DNA from: Catellatospora sichuanensis
Lineage (GTDB): Bacteria; Actinomycetota; Actinomycetes; Mycobacteriales; Micromonosporaceae
Direction: 5' to 3'
DNA length: 64,000 nucleotides
Assembly: GCF_007483665.1 (NCBI RefSeq)
Contig: NZ_VIQO01000014.1
Span: 288,855 to 352,854, forward strand
Part shown: positions 40,578 to 49,231 of the stretch, in pieces
How the letters are laid out: the number at the start of each line of letters is the position of its first letter
Numbering within the stretch: the stretch's first letter is position 1
The notes under the pieces: model-generated
What the model saw: the letters and a program-made list of their open reading frames with translations, nothing else
What the model was told of the DNA's origin: nothing
Databases searched by the model: none
Program-made: the position numbers and the translations under genes

Positions 40578-42743
40578 TCAGCGCCACCACGGGCGGCGGC
40601 GCTGGTCGGCCAGCGCGTGCGCCGGGGCGACCAGGTCGGCCAGATGCAGTTCCAGATGGCGCAGGTGCTCACCGACCCAGCGGCGGCGCAACCGCTGCGC
40701 GGGCATGCCTTCGCCGCCCGCGCCGACGATCTCGTCGTCCGGCGGGCTCGGCGGTGCCAGCGGCGGCGGGACCGGCCCCGACGGCTTGCCGATCTGCTCG
40801 GCGAGCGCCGCGTAGAAGGCCGCGAGCGCGTCCGCGTGGCGCAGCAGCGCGTCGCAGCGCGGGTCCGGGGAGGCGTCGCGCGGGGTCAGGTCGTCGAGCG
40901 CGTTCGCGGTCTGGCGCAGCCGCACCCCGGAGATGACCAGCCGCCACAGGTCCTGCCGGTCCATCCGCTTCGAACCGGGTTCGGCGAGGTAGCCGCGCAG
41001 CGCGTCCTCCAGCCGGAACGCCGACGCGGCCGCGCGGACCTCCAGATCGGGCGGCTGCGCCCGCCGCCCCAGCGCCCACGCCACCGCCTCGGTCAGGTGC
41101 ACGCCGCCGTCGCGGAACATCTCGGCGACGTCGTCGCGCACCAGGTCACCGGCCCCGCGCGGCCAGACCAGCAGGCCGGCGACCAGGCTGACCAGGCAGC
41201 CGATGGCGACGTCCTGCAGCCGCACCAGGCCCAGCGTCCAGCCGGTCGGGGCGAGGATGTTGTAGAGCACCAGGATGACCACGGTGAACGCCGCCTGGCT
41301 CGCGATGTCGGGCAGCTTTCCCGGGCCGTACGCCACCACGAACACCGCGACCGCCAGCGCGCCCCAGCTCGCCCAGGGCGACGGCCCCAGCAGCGGCAGC
41401 AGCGCCGCGCCGACCGCGACTCCGGCGGCCGTGCCGACGATCGCCTTGACGGCCTGCGTGCCGGTCGACGCTGCGCTGGTCCGCAGCACCGACAGCGCCC
41501 CCAGCAGCACCCAGAACCCGCTGCGCACCCCGCTCGACTGCACGATCACCACCGCGGCGGACAGCGCCAGCGCGCCGCGCAGCGCGTTGACGAACCACAC
41601 CGAGCGCAGGCTCGCGTTGCGCAGCACGATCCCGGCGACCCCGGCCGGCGTCACCAGCCTGCGCAGCGGCGGCCGGTCCGGCCGGGACAGGCCGTACCAG
41701 CGGCGCACACTGCTGGCGGCGGTCAGCGGATCGGCCCCGCGGGTGGCGATGAGCACGTCCGTGGCGAACGCGCGCACGCAGTTGGCCGTGGTCTGGCCGT
41801 AGAAGGCGACGACCAGCTCCATGCCGTCCGCGTCGGGCCGTCCCGGGCTGGTCAGCCGGGCCACGCTGTCGGCGCGGGCCTGCTCCAGCACCTCCAGGTC
41901 CGGATCGAGCCGTGCGCCGCCCAGCACCGCGGCAGCCTCCCGCAGCACCTTCGCCGACGCCTCCAGCGGGGCCCGCACCGTCAGCGGGGCGTCGCGCAGG
42001 TCGCCGACCCGGTCGATGCCGTCGCCGACCAGGCCCTTGCACCATTCCAGCTGGTTGACCGCCCCGGCCATGGCCTGGTCGGCGATGACGAGCCCGCTCG
42101 GCCGGTACGGTGCCGACACGAACAGCGCCATCATCTTGTGCGTCGCGTCGGTGACGGCGGCCCGCAGCTCCGGCAGCGCCGCCCGGCGCGCCCCCGCCTC
42201 CAGCAGGTCGGCCAGCCCGGTGGCCAGTGTGGCAGTGGCCCGGCGCAGCTCCGCACCCGCCGAACGGGGCGCCATCAGCACCACCGCCAGGCCGCCGACC
42301 CCGGTCGCGAGCACCCAGCCTGCGACCCGGTCGCCGATGACACCGGCCGGGGCGGCCGCCGACGCCGCCAGCATGTACGGCAGCATCGCCGCCGCCGCAC
42401 CGGAGGCGTCGTTGGGCCCGATGACGGCGGCGAAGTACGAGGTGAACGCGACCACGGCGGTGGCGATCGCGGCGGCCACGACGGAATGGCTGACCAGGGT
42501 GCCGATGATGATCAGCACCGCGCCCACGGCGGTGAGCATGGCGTGCGCCACGGCCCGGTCCCGGCGCGTGCCGCCGAACGACGCCAGCACCAGGCTCGCG
42601 AAGCCGCCGAACGCCGTGAACGTGGCCACCTGCGGCGACTTGATCACCAGCAATGCGAACGCGAACAGCGCCGGGACGAGCACGGCGGCCCGCACCGCCC
42701 GGATCGCGGCCGCGGGCGACCACAGCGCACGCCACCAGCTCAC
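40578..42743 (-). CDS. FUSC-family (fusaric acid resistance-like) membrane protein
   Basis: A 721-residue inner-membrane protein. Two blocks of hydrophobic helices (about 15-170 and 370-510) each followed by a long soluble stretch, the layout of FUSC/aromatic-acid exporter proteins. Visible blocks include FGGFASLVLASFGGTRRDR and LVSLVAGLLVWPRGAGDLV. It probably exports aromatic or amphipathic acids, or acts in envelope homeostasis. GTG start at 42743. It lies 127 bp downstream of the oxidoreductase gene on the same strand. Confidence 0.82.
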   Translation of the reverse strand: MSWWRALWSPAAAIRAVRAAVLVPALFAFALLVIKSPQVATFTAFGGFASLVLASFGGTRRDRAVAHAMLTAVGAVLIIIGTLVSHSVVAAAIATAVVAFTSYFAAVIGPNDASGAAAAMLPYMLAASAAAPAGVIGDRVAGWVLATGVGGLAVVLMAPRSAGAELRRATATLATGLADLLEAGARRAALPELRAAVTDATHKMMALFVSAPYRPSGLVIADQAMAGAVNQLEWCKGLVGDGIDRVGDLRDAPLTVRAPLEASAKVLREAAAVLGGARLDPDLEVLEQARADSVARLTSPGRPDADGMELVVAFYGQTTANCVRAFATDVLIATRGADPLTAASSVRRWYGLSRPDRPPLRRLVTPAGVAGIVLRNASLRSVWFVNALRGALALSAAVVIVQSSGVRSGFWVLLGALSVLRTSAASTGTQAVKAIVGTAAGVAVGAALLPLLGPSPWASWGALAVAVFVVAYGPGKLPDIASQAAFTVVILVLYNILAPTGWTLGLVRLQDVAIGCLVSLVAGLLVWPRGAGDLVRDDVAEMFRDGGVHLTEAVAWALGRRAQPPDLEVRAAASAFRLEDALRGYLAEPGSKRMDRQDLWRLVISGVRLRQTANALDDLTPRDASPDPRCDALLRHADALAAFYAALAEQIGKPSGPVPPPLAPPSPPDDEIVGAGGEGMPAQRLRRRWVGEHLRHLELHLADLVAPAHALADQRRRPWWR

Positions 42744-42870
42744 GCGGCCGCCTCCCCGGCCGCGGCCACCGTCACGGCGTGCGGCCGCGCTCCCGCCCCG
42801 CCACCGGGTGCACGCCGCCGGATCCGCTCGCTCATCCCCTCAGCGTCGCGCGGATCAGGCCGCGGCGCGG

Positions 42871-43779
42871 TCAGTTCCGCACGAGCGGGGCGACCTCCTG
42901 CGCGGCGAACGCCATGAAACCCTCCGGGTCGGGGTCGTCGGGCGTGGGCTGCAGCACCACCGTGTCCGCCCCTGCCGCCGCCCAGGCGCGCACCGCCTCG
43001 GCGACCGCCTCCGCGCCCCCGGCGACACCATGGCCGTCCATGGTGTCGTAACCCCAGTGCACCCGCTCCGCCTCCAGCCGCGCCGCCGCGTCCGGGCCGG
43101 TCGCCGCGTGCAGGTAGACCACGACCTGGTGGTGCCCGGTACGCCCCGCCTTCGCCCGGCCCTCGTCGATCAGCCCCCGCGCCCGGCGCACCTGCGCGAC
43201 GGTGGTGCCGCCGGTGAGGATGGTGCCGTCGGCGACCTCACCGGTCAGCCGCAGCGTACGGTCGCCGGTCGCGCCGGACAGCAGTTCGGGCCGCTGCGGC
43301 GGCGGCCAGTCCAGGGCCACCCCGTCCAGCCGCACGTAGCGGCCCTCGGCGGTGACCCGCTCGCCGGACAGCAGCGCCCGCAGCGCGGTCAGGTGCTCGC
43401 GCAGCAGCGCCATCGGCGACTCGACCCGCGCACCGACCTGGCCCATCCAGTCCTGCACACCGTGGCCGACCCCGACCCGGGCCCGGCCGGGGAACAGCCG
43501 GTGCAGGGTCGCCAGCTCCATCGCGGTGATCGCGACGTTGCGCAGCGGCACCGGCAGCAGCCCGACCCCGACAGTGAGACGTTCGGTCCAGGCCAGTGCC
43601 GCGACGGCGGTGGTGATGCCGCTCTCCAGGAAGCAGTCCTCCCACAGCCACAGTTCGTCCAGCCCGGCCTGCTCGGCGGCCAGGGCCACCGACCGCAGCC
43701 GCTCCGGCGGCAACTGCGGCACGAACACCGCACCCACTCTGGTCTCAGGTCGCGAATTCAACTCGGTCACGCTGATCAT
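42871..43779 (-). CDS. LLM-class flavin/F420-dependent oxidoreductase
   Basis: A 302-residue TIM-barrel oxidoreductase of the luciferase-like monooxygenase class: LAAEQAGLDELWLWEDCFL, VGVGLLPVPLRNVAITAMEL, FPGRARVGVGHGVQDWMGQV, LTGEVADGTILTG. The block resembling F420-dependent relatives suggests F420 or FMN as cofactor; which of the two cannot be decided here. Substrate unknown. Same strand as the FUSC gene and upstream of it, so an operon is possible. Confidence 0.85.
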   Translation of the reverse strand: MISVTELNSRPETRVGAVFVPQLPPERLRSVALAAEQAGLDELWLWEDCFLESGITTAVAALAWTERLTVGVGLLPVPLRNVAITAMELATLHRLFPGRARVGVGHGVQDWMGQVGARVESPMALLREHLTALRALLSGERVTAEGRYVRLDGVALDWPPPQRPELLSGATGDRTLRLTGEVADGTILTGGTTVAQVRRARGLIDEGRAKAGRTGHHQVVVYLHAATGPDAAARLEAERVHWGYDTMDGHGVAGGAEAVAEAVRAWAAAGADTVVLQPTPDDPDPEGFMAFAAQEVAPLVRN

Positions 43780-43847
43780 GATGACGCAGCGCGCGCCGGA
43801 AGGGGAACAGGCCCGAGGCCATCACGGCCGTCCGGCATGATGGCCGG

Positions 43848-44204
43848 ATGGTGCAGCGCCGATACCTACCGATGTACGACCAGTTCGACGATCACGCGCC
43901 GGGCACTCTCACCTGGCTGCAGGCCTGGTACGCGACCCAGTGCGACGGCGACTGGGAGCACGGGGCGGGTATATCCATCGGCACGCTGGACAATCCCGGG
44001 TGGACTGTCCGGATCGACCTGGCGGACACCGAGGCGAGCGGACGCATCCTGGACCACATCGAGATTCACCGCAGTGAGCACGACTGGGTCAACCTGTGGG
44101 TCGTCGACGACCGCTTCGAGATCGCCTGCGGGCCGCTGAATCTGGGCGAGGCCCTGCACGAGTTCCGGCTCTGGATCGAGGGGCCGCCGCAGTTGGCGAC
44201 GTGA
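43848..44204 (+). CDS. Imm53-family immunity protein
   Basis: A 118-residue acidic protein that matches the Imm53 pattern closely: LTWLQAWYATQCDGDWEHG, GTLDNPGWTVRIDL, IEIHRSEHDWVNLWVVDD, CGPLNLGEALHEFRLWIE. Imm53 proteins neutralise toxins of polymorphic toxin systems. No toxin, WXG or Rhs gene is visible nearby. The ATG at 43848 was used; ATG 43872 is an alternative. The SMI1/KNR4 gene follows after 75 bp. Confidence 0.8.
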   Translation: MVQRRYLPMYDQFDDHAPGTLTWLQAWYATQCDGDWEHGAGISIGTLDNPGWTVRIDLADTEASGRILDHIEIHRSEHDWVNLWVVDDRFEIACGPLNLGEALHEFRLWIEGPPQLAT

Positions 44205-44279
44205 CACCGACACGGCGGCGGGAAACGCGACCCTCGACCGCATCGATGGCCGATACACAGACGCACGGAGGACCCCGGC

Positions 44280-44801
44280 ATGACCGAGGACGAACTGCTC
44301 TTCCTCATCCGAGCCCGCTTGGCGACATCTCGCTCCTGGCGTGGCACCCCGGTCCGGCGCGCCACGCCTGCGGCGATCGCCGAGGCCGAGCAGGTAATGG
44401 GCCTACCCGTCCCGCCACTGCTGCGCCGGATCTATCTCGAGGTCGCCAATGGCGGCTTCGGCCCCTGGGACGGTGTCATCGGCGTCGGGCCGGACGCGTG
44501 GACCAGCGACGACGTGGACATCGTCGACACGTTCCGGGGATTCAGCGAAGCGCCCCACGACTATCCGCCGGGCCTGGTTCCGGTGTACGACGTGGGTTGC
44601 GCGATCTGGTGGCTGATCGACTTCCGCGACCCGTCCGGCCCGATGTGGGGATGGGACACGAGCGGCTGCTGCCTCGACCACGCCCCCACGCCGCAGGGGC
44701 TGAACCTGGCCGAGTGGCTCGCCGAGGCGTACGACGGCCGTGAATCACGCAAAATCGTGCCGCAATGGGTGTGCAAGCCGCTCCCGCCCTGGGCCCGATG
44801 A
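44280..44801 (+). CDS. SMI1/KNR4 (SUKH) family immunity-type protein
   Basis: A 173-residue SUKH-fold protein: PAAIAEAEQVMGLPVPPLLR, IYLEVANGGFGPWDGVIGVG, LVPVYDVGCAIWWLIDF and LNLAEWLAEAY are the usual order of elements. SUKH proteins are the commonest immunity proteins of bacterial contact-dependent toxins. The ATG at 44280 has GGAGG ahead of it. With the Imm53 gene it forms a pair of orphan immunities. Confidence 0.85.
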   Translation: MTEDELLFLIRARLATSRSWRGTPVRRATPAAIAEAEQVMGLPVPPLLRRIYLEVANGGFGPWDGVIGVGPDAWTSDDVDIVDTFRGFSEAPHDYPPGLVPVYDVGCAIWWLIDFRDPSGPMWGWDTSGCCLDHAPTPQGLNLAEWLAEAYDGRESRKIVPQWVCKPLPPWAR

Positions 44802-45009
44802 ACCCCGACCTCCGGCGTCAGGGCTCGGGCTGCCCCGCTGTTTCCACCTGATCAAGCAGGGGCGGCCGGTAGCGTGAGCGGGAGGGCCGCGGACCACCGG
44901 CCACCCGCCGACGCGCACGGCCGCCGGGCCGCGGGCAGGGCAGCGTGTGGCCCCTTCACCGGCTGAGCGGCGCGCGGCCTCATCGCGATCATGGAACGGG
45001 GGCAGCGCC

Positions 45010-46380
45010 ATGGCCGGATCGACTCTCGAACAGTTGCGGGCACGCGTGTCCGGGCAGGTGATCACACCGGCGGACGCGGACTACGACCAGGCGCGCACCG
45101 TGCACAACGCCATGTTCGACCGGCGGCCCCAGGCGGTGGTCCGCTGCGCGAGCACCGCCGACGTGCAGGCGGTGGTCGACTTCGCCCGCGAAAACGGCCT
45201 GGACCTGGCGGTACGCGGCGGCGGGCACAGCGTGCCCGGCTTCGGCACGGTCGACGACGGGATCGTGGCCGACCTGTCCGGCATGCGCGCCGTCACCGTC
45301 GACCCGCACGCCCGCACCGCTCACGCGGGCGGCGGCGCGACCTGGGGCGACTTCAACACCGCCACCGGCGCGCACGGCCTGGCCGCGACCGGCGGCATCA
45401 TCTCCACCACCGGCGTCGGAGGGCTCACCCTCGGCGGCGGCATCGGCTACCTCGCCCGCGGCCTGGGGCTGTCCTGCGACAACCTGCTGTCGGCCGAGGT
45501 CGTCACCGCCGACGGTCGGGCGGTCGTGGCCAGCGAGAAGGAGCACGAGGACCTGTTCTGGGCGTTGCGCGGCGGCGGCGGCAACTTCGGCGCGGTGACC
45601 TCGTTCGAGTTCGCGCTGAGCCCGGTCGCCGAGATCTACGGCGGCCCGATCTTCTTCGAGCTGGCACACGTACGCGACGTGCTGGGCTTCTTCCGCGACT
45701 TCATCGCCGACGCGCCCGAGCAGTACGGCGGCTTCCCCGCGTTCCAGATCGCGCCGCCGCTGCCGTTCATCCCCGCCGACCGGCACGGCGAGCCGTTCAT
45801 CGCGATGGTGAACTGCTGGACCGGGTCGACGGCGGACGGCCAGCGCATCATCGACCGGATCCGCGCGGTCGCGCCGCCGGTCGCCGAGATGATCGGCCCG
45901 ATGCCGTACGCGGCGCTGAACACCGCGTTCGACGGGCTGGTCCCGCCGGGGCTGCAGCACTACTGGAAGGCCAGCTTCGTCAAGGAGCTGACCGACGACG
46001 CGATCGAGGCCCATCTGGCGCACGGGCCGAAGGTGCCCGCCGTGAACTCGACGATGCACATCTACCCGATCAACGGAGCCTGCCACCGGGTCGCGCCCGA
46101 CGCGACGGCGTTCGCCTACCGGGACGCGAACTTCGCCGTGGTCATCGCCGGGATGTGGCCCGATCCGGCCGAGAACGAGGCCAACACCGCCTGGGTACGC
46201 GACTACTACGCGGCCACCGCGCCGCTGTCGGAGGAGGGCGGGTACATCAACTTCATGGCCGGCGACGACCAGGACCGGATCCGGGCCAACTACCGCGGCA
46301 ACTACGACCGGCTCGTCGAGGTCAAGCGCGCCTACGACCCGGACAACCTGTTCCACCTCAACCAGAACATCCGCCCGTAG
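45010..46380 (+). CDS. BBE-type FAD-linked oxidoreductase (VAO/PCMH fold)
   Basis: A 456-residue flavoenzyme. The PCMH FAD-binding domain has VRGGGHSVPGFGTVDDGIVADL, where the His is the usual covalent FAD attachment, and TGVGGLTLGGGIGYLARG. The berberine-bridge-like C-terminus ends YRGNYDRLVEVKRAYDPDNL followed by FHLNQNI. Relatives oxidise sugars or alkaloid-like substrates with oxygen. No signal peptide. The ATG at 45010 was chosen over an upstream ATG at 44947 whose extra residues lack family similarity. Confidence 0.9.
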   Translation: MAGSTLEQLRARVSGQVITPADADYDQARTVHNAMFDRRPQAVVRCASTADVQAVVDFARENGLDLAVRGGGHSVPGFGTVDDGIVADLSGMRAVTVDPHARTAHAGGGATWGDFNTATGAHGLAATGGIISTTGVGGLTLGGGIGYLARGLGLSCDNLLSAEVVTADGRAVVASEKEHEDLFWALRGGGGNFGAVTSFEFALSPVAEIYGGPIFFELAHVRDVLGFFRDFIADAPEQYGGFPAFQIAPPLPFIPADRHGEPFIAMVNCWTGSTADGQRIIDRIRAVAPPVAEMIGPMPYAALNTAFDGLVPPGLQHYWKASFVKELTDDAIEAHLAHGPKVPAVNSTMHIYPINGACHRVAPDATAFAYRDANFAVVIAGMWPDPAENEANTAWVRDYYAATAPLSEEGGYINFMAGDDQDRIRANYRGNYDRLVEVKRAYDPDNLFHLNQNIRP

Positions 46381-46417
46381 CCCATCATCAGCCAGGGGTG
46401 GGCTTCGCCGGCACCGG

Positions 46418-47077
46418 CTAGCGGAGCGGCGATTCGGCGTCGGGTGCGTCCGCCGGTGACGCCTGCGCCGGTGCCGTGCCATCGCGGGCTTCGTCGACGA
46501 GCACCACTCCGCCACCGCCGAGCCGCAGCTCGCGTTGCAGGTCGACGGGGCGCTCGCGCTCGGCGACCAGGTGCTCCGCCTCTGGCAACGAGCAGCGCAC
46601 CCGCAGCTCCCCGTACGCCAGGGCGGCGCCTGCGGTGAGCGCGGTGAGGCGGCCCGCCTCGACCACGGCCGCCAGAGCGGTGACGGTGAGTCGCAGCGTC
46701 ACCGCGGCGGTCAGCGTGGTCACGACGGAACCGTCGACGACCACCTCCACGTCGGCCTCGTACTCCCAGGGCATGGTGAAGTTGCGGATGCTCACCTCCC
46801 GCCGCAGGCCGGGCGTCGCGTGGGTCTCCCTGGCCGCGGTCAGCAGCGCCGACCTGGTGCGCCACGCGCCGACCAGCACCTCGGCGACTTCGATGTTCAG
46901 CAGCTCGGCGATCCTGGCCATCACCGCCCGTGCCGACGCGGCCGCGGGCGCCTGCGGCTGGTCGGCGACCAGCCCCACCCCGGCCAGGCGTTCGGCGGCC
47001 GCCTCGACCTCCCCGGCCGCCTGGCCGGCCTCGCCGGGGATGAGCTCCCCGAAGACGATGTCCCGGACGGTGGTCAC
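46418..47077 (-). CDS. Conserved hypothetical protein, coupled to an envelope protein
   Basis: A 219-residue soluble protein. The middle (about 85-175) is rich in beta strands (VSIRNFTMPWEYEADVEVVV, TLRLTVTALAAVVEAGRLTA); the C-terminus is an acidic Ala-rich tail. No family recognised. Its GTG start overlaps the stop of the upstream membrane protein gene (GTGA), showing an operon with tight coupling. Confidence 0.65.
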   Translation of the reverse strand: MTTVRDIVFGELIPGEAGQAAGEVEAAAERLAGVGLVADQPQAPAAASARAVMARIAELLNIEVAEVLVGAWRTRSALLTAARETHATPGLRREVSIRNFTMPWEYEADVEVVVDGSVVTTLTAAVTLRLTVTALAAVVEAGRLTALTAGAALAYGELRVRCSLPEAEHLVAERERPVDLQRELRLGGGGVVLVDEARDGTAPAQASPADAPDAESPLR

Positions 47078-48225
47078 ACGTCCTCCCGGTACAGGTCGTC
47101 GCGGTAGCGGAAGCGGGTCGTCCGGACCACGACCTCGATGCCCGGCACGCGTGGCGTGGACCGGCGGCCCGCCCGGCGCAGAGCCAGTGCCACCAGCAGG
47201 ATCAGCAGCAGCAGCCCGAGCATGCCGCCGCCGAGCGCCAGCGCCCGGTTCAGCCGCGCGCCACGGTCCGGGAGAAGATCACTGACCGGCTCGCTCGGCC
47301 CGGCGATGCTGCCGAGGCAGACCGGTTCCACTCGCACCCGCACGCGGGTGGCCTGCGCACTGGTCCCGCTCAGGCCCACGCTCCACGCGCCTGCCGACGC
47401 CGGTCCGTCCACCAGGGTGGCCTGCCCGGCCAGCGGACCTCCGGACACGATCCGGTAGCCGCCTCCAGTAAGGAGCCTGCCGTCGGGACAGCGCGCGGCC
47501 CCGGTCCCGGAGCGCGGCACCACGCACACGTTCGCGGCCGCGCCGACGACGCACGACGGTGAGGCCGACTGGAGGTCGAACTCGGCGGGCTCGGCGGCGA
47601 CGGCGACCACCGGGCCGGTGTGGCAGACCACGAGGGCGGTCACCGAGGAACGGGCAGGCAGGTTCGCCGGCACGGTGAGGTCGAGGGCCCAGCCCCGCTC
47701 ACCGATGGGGTGGCTGCCGTCGATCCTGGCCGCACCGAGCCGGGCGTACCAGACCGCCCAGTAGCCGCCGCCGGTGCGCACCGTGCCCCGCGGGCAGACC
47801 GCCTCGACGGACCTGTCGGACGGCTCGGACTGGAAACCCTCGTACACCCCGGCGGTGCTGTCGCCGCCCGCCAGGCAGGTGGCGAAGACCCGCAGCGTGT
47901 GGACGGCCTGGCCGGTGTTGACCACACCGACCGTCCACGCCCGGAGCCCGGCGCCGTCGCCGGCCGGGGTGCCCTGGTCGTCGGACGGGTGGCTGGCGAC
48001 GATCCGCAACTGCGGATCACCACCCTCGTAACCACCGCTGACCAGGCGTTCGTCCGGTGCGCAGGGAACCGTGACCCCCCGCAGCGTCGTACCCGGACCG
48101 AACTCGGCGGTGCGACTGTGCACCGACAGCCGGCCGACGTCGGCCTGGGCAGGTGACACCACGAGAACGGGCGCCGCCACGGCGAGCAGGGGCAGCGCGA
48201 CTCTGAGCAGCACGAGCGTACGCAT
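47074..48225 (-). CDS. Type I membrane protein with large secreted domain, hypothetical
   Basis: A 383-residue protein. A signal peptide (about 1-29, LLRVALPLLAVAAPVLVVSP) precedes an outer region of about 290 residues holding three Cys-containing repeats (PCAPDERLVSGGYEGGD, VCPRGTVRTGGGYWAVW, RCPDGRLLTGGGYRIVSG). One transmembrane helix (LGGGMLGLLLLILLVALAL) and a short basic tail follow. The repeated C-P-x-G-x-x-x-x-G-G-Y motif is a clear internal pattern. No known family named. Probably a cell-surface protein. Confidence 0.7.
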   Translation of the reverse strand: MRTLVLLRVALPLLAVAAPVLVVSPAQADVGRLSVHSRTAEFGPGTTLRGVTVPCAPDERLVSGGYEGGDPQLRIVASHPSDDQGTPAGDGAGLRAWTVGVVNTGQAVHTLRVFATCLAGGDSTAGVYEGFQSEPSDRSVEAVCPRGTVRTGGGYWAVWYARLGAARIDGSHPIGERGWALDLTVPANLPARSSVTALVVCHTGPVVAVAAEPAEFDLQSASPSCVVGAAANVCVVPRSGTGAARCPDGRLLTGGGYRIVSGGPLAGQATLVDGPASAGAWSVGLSGTSAQATRVRVRVEPVCLGSIAGPSEPVSDLLPDRGARLNRALALGGGMLGLLLLILLVALALRRAGRRSTPRVPGIEVVVRTTRFRYRDDLYREDV

Positions 48226-48291
48226 CGCGACCAGGGTCCCATGCGGACGGTCCCGGCGCTGTCCCCCGACCGACAGCGCGACGACCGAGGA

Positions 48292-49143
48292 CTACCGGTG
48301 CAGCGAGCCGGTGACGTTCCGGCCGTCGAGCCAGACGAAGCAGCGCACACCCCGGTCGCCCTCGCTCCACCCTGTCGCGCCGCTGGTCGGCACCACCCAG
48401 AAGTGGTATGCGAGGCGGCGGTCGCTGACGAAGTCACCCGCGGCGGCGCGACACTGCTCGCCGAGCTGCCGGCGGATCTCGCGTCCGGCCAGGTCCGTGT
48501 ATGAGGGGAACTGCATCACGGCGGGCGCCACGACGAAGGCCGCCAGCTCGGCGTTGTGCGGTTGCGCGCACTCGATCTCGTGCGCGGTGGACACGATCAG
48601 GCTGCGCACGTCACCACCGACCTGTACGCACTGCAGGCGTCGGTGGTCCGGCCCGGCCGGCGTGGACAGCGGCGCGTCGCGGCCCACCACCAGGGCCTCT
48701 TGCCGGTAGGTCGGCAGCTGTGCCTGTTCGAGGAGGTCGCAGCGATACCACCGCGCCCCGGCGGCCCGTTCCTCCTCGCCCGGTGTCGAGACTCGCACGG
48801 CCAGGCGCTGCCGCCACCACGCCTCGCCCAGGTACCCGTCGGCCTCCTGTCGGCACTGCGCGAAGGCTGCCGCGATCGCGGCCGGGTCGTCCGGGATCGC
48901 CCGCCCGGCGTGCACGGCAGCGATCTCGATGTAGTGGTCGTCATCGCAGGAGATGACACCTGTGTTGCCCTGGTAGGACGGGTAGAACCAGTCGTGCTCC
49001 AGGCAGGTTCCGGCGGCGGGCGTCGTCAGGCGCGCCAGGGAAGGCGAGGGCCCGGGAAACTCGACCGGCGAGCCGCTCTGTGTACACCCGGCGACGGCCA
49101 GTCCCATCACCATCGCGACCAGACGACGCACCATGCGGCCCAT
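48292..49143 (-). CDS. Septum-formation-type lipoprotein, copy A
   Basis: A 283-residue lipoprotein (lipobox LAVAGC). The outer part has paired Cys/His modules of the septum-formation (PF13845-like) type: CLEHDWFYPSYQGNTGVISC, CQPHNAELAAF-type ECAQPHNAELAAFVV, and FVSDRRLAYHFWVVP with RCFVWLDGRNVTGSL at the end. The role in division is inferred from the family name and not established. A close relative sits at 51556-52389. The ATG at 49143 has GGGAGAGGAG upstream. Confidence 0.75.
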   Translation of the reverse strand: MGRMVRRLVAMVMGLAVAGCTQSGSPVEFPGPSPSLARLTTPAAGTCLEHDWFYPSYQGNTGVISCDDDHYIEIAAVHAGRAIPDDPAAIAAAFAQCRQEADGYLGEAWWRQRLAVRVSTPGEEERAAGARWYRCDLLEQAQLPTYRQEALVVGRDAPLSTPAGPDHRRLQCVQVGGDVRSLIVSTAHEIECAQPHNAELAAFVVAPAVMQFPSYTDLAGREIRRQLGEQCRAAAGDFVSDRRLAYHFWVVPTSGATGWSEGDRGVRCFVWLDGRNVTGSLHR

Positions 49144-49231
49144 GCCGCTCCTCTCCCCGTGGAACCGCGATGCTAGCAACGGCCGCACGTCCCTGCCGGG
49201 CCCCATGGTGTGCGGATCCGGCCGTGACGCT

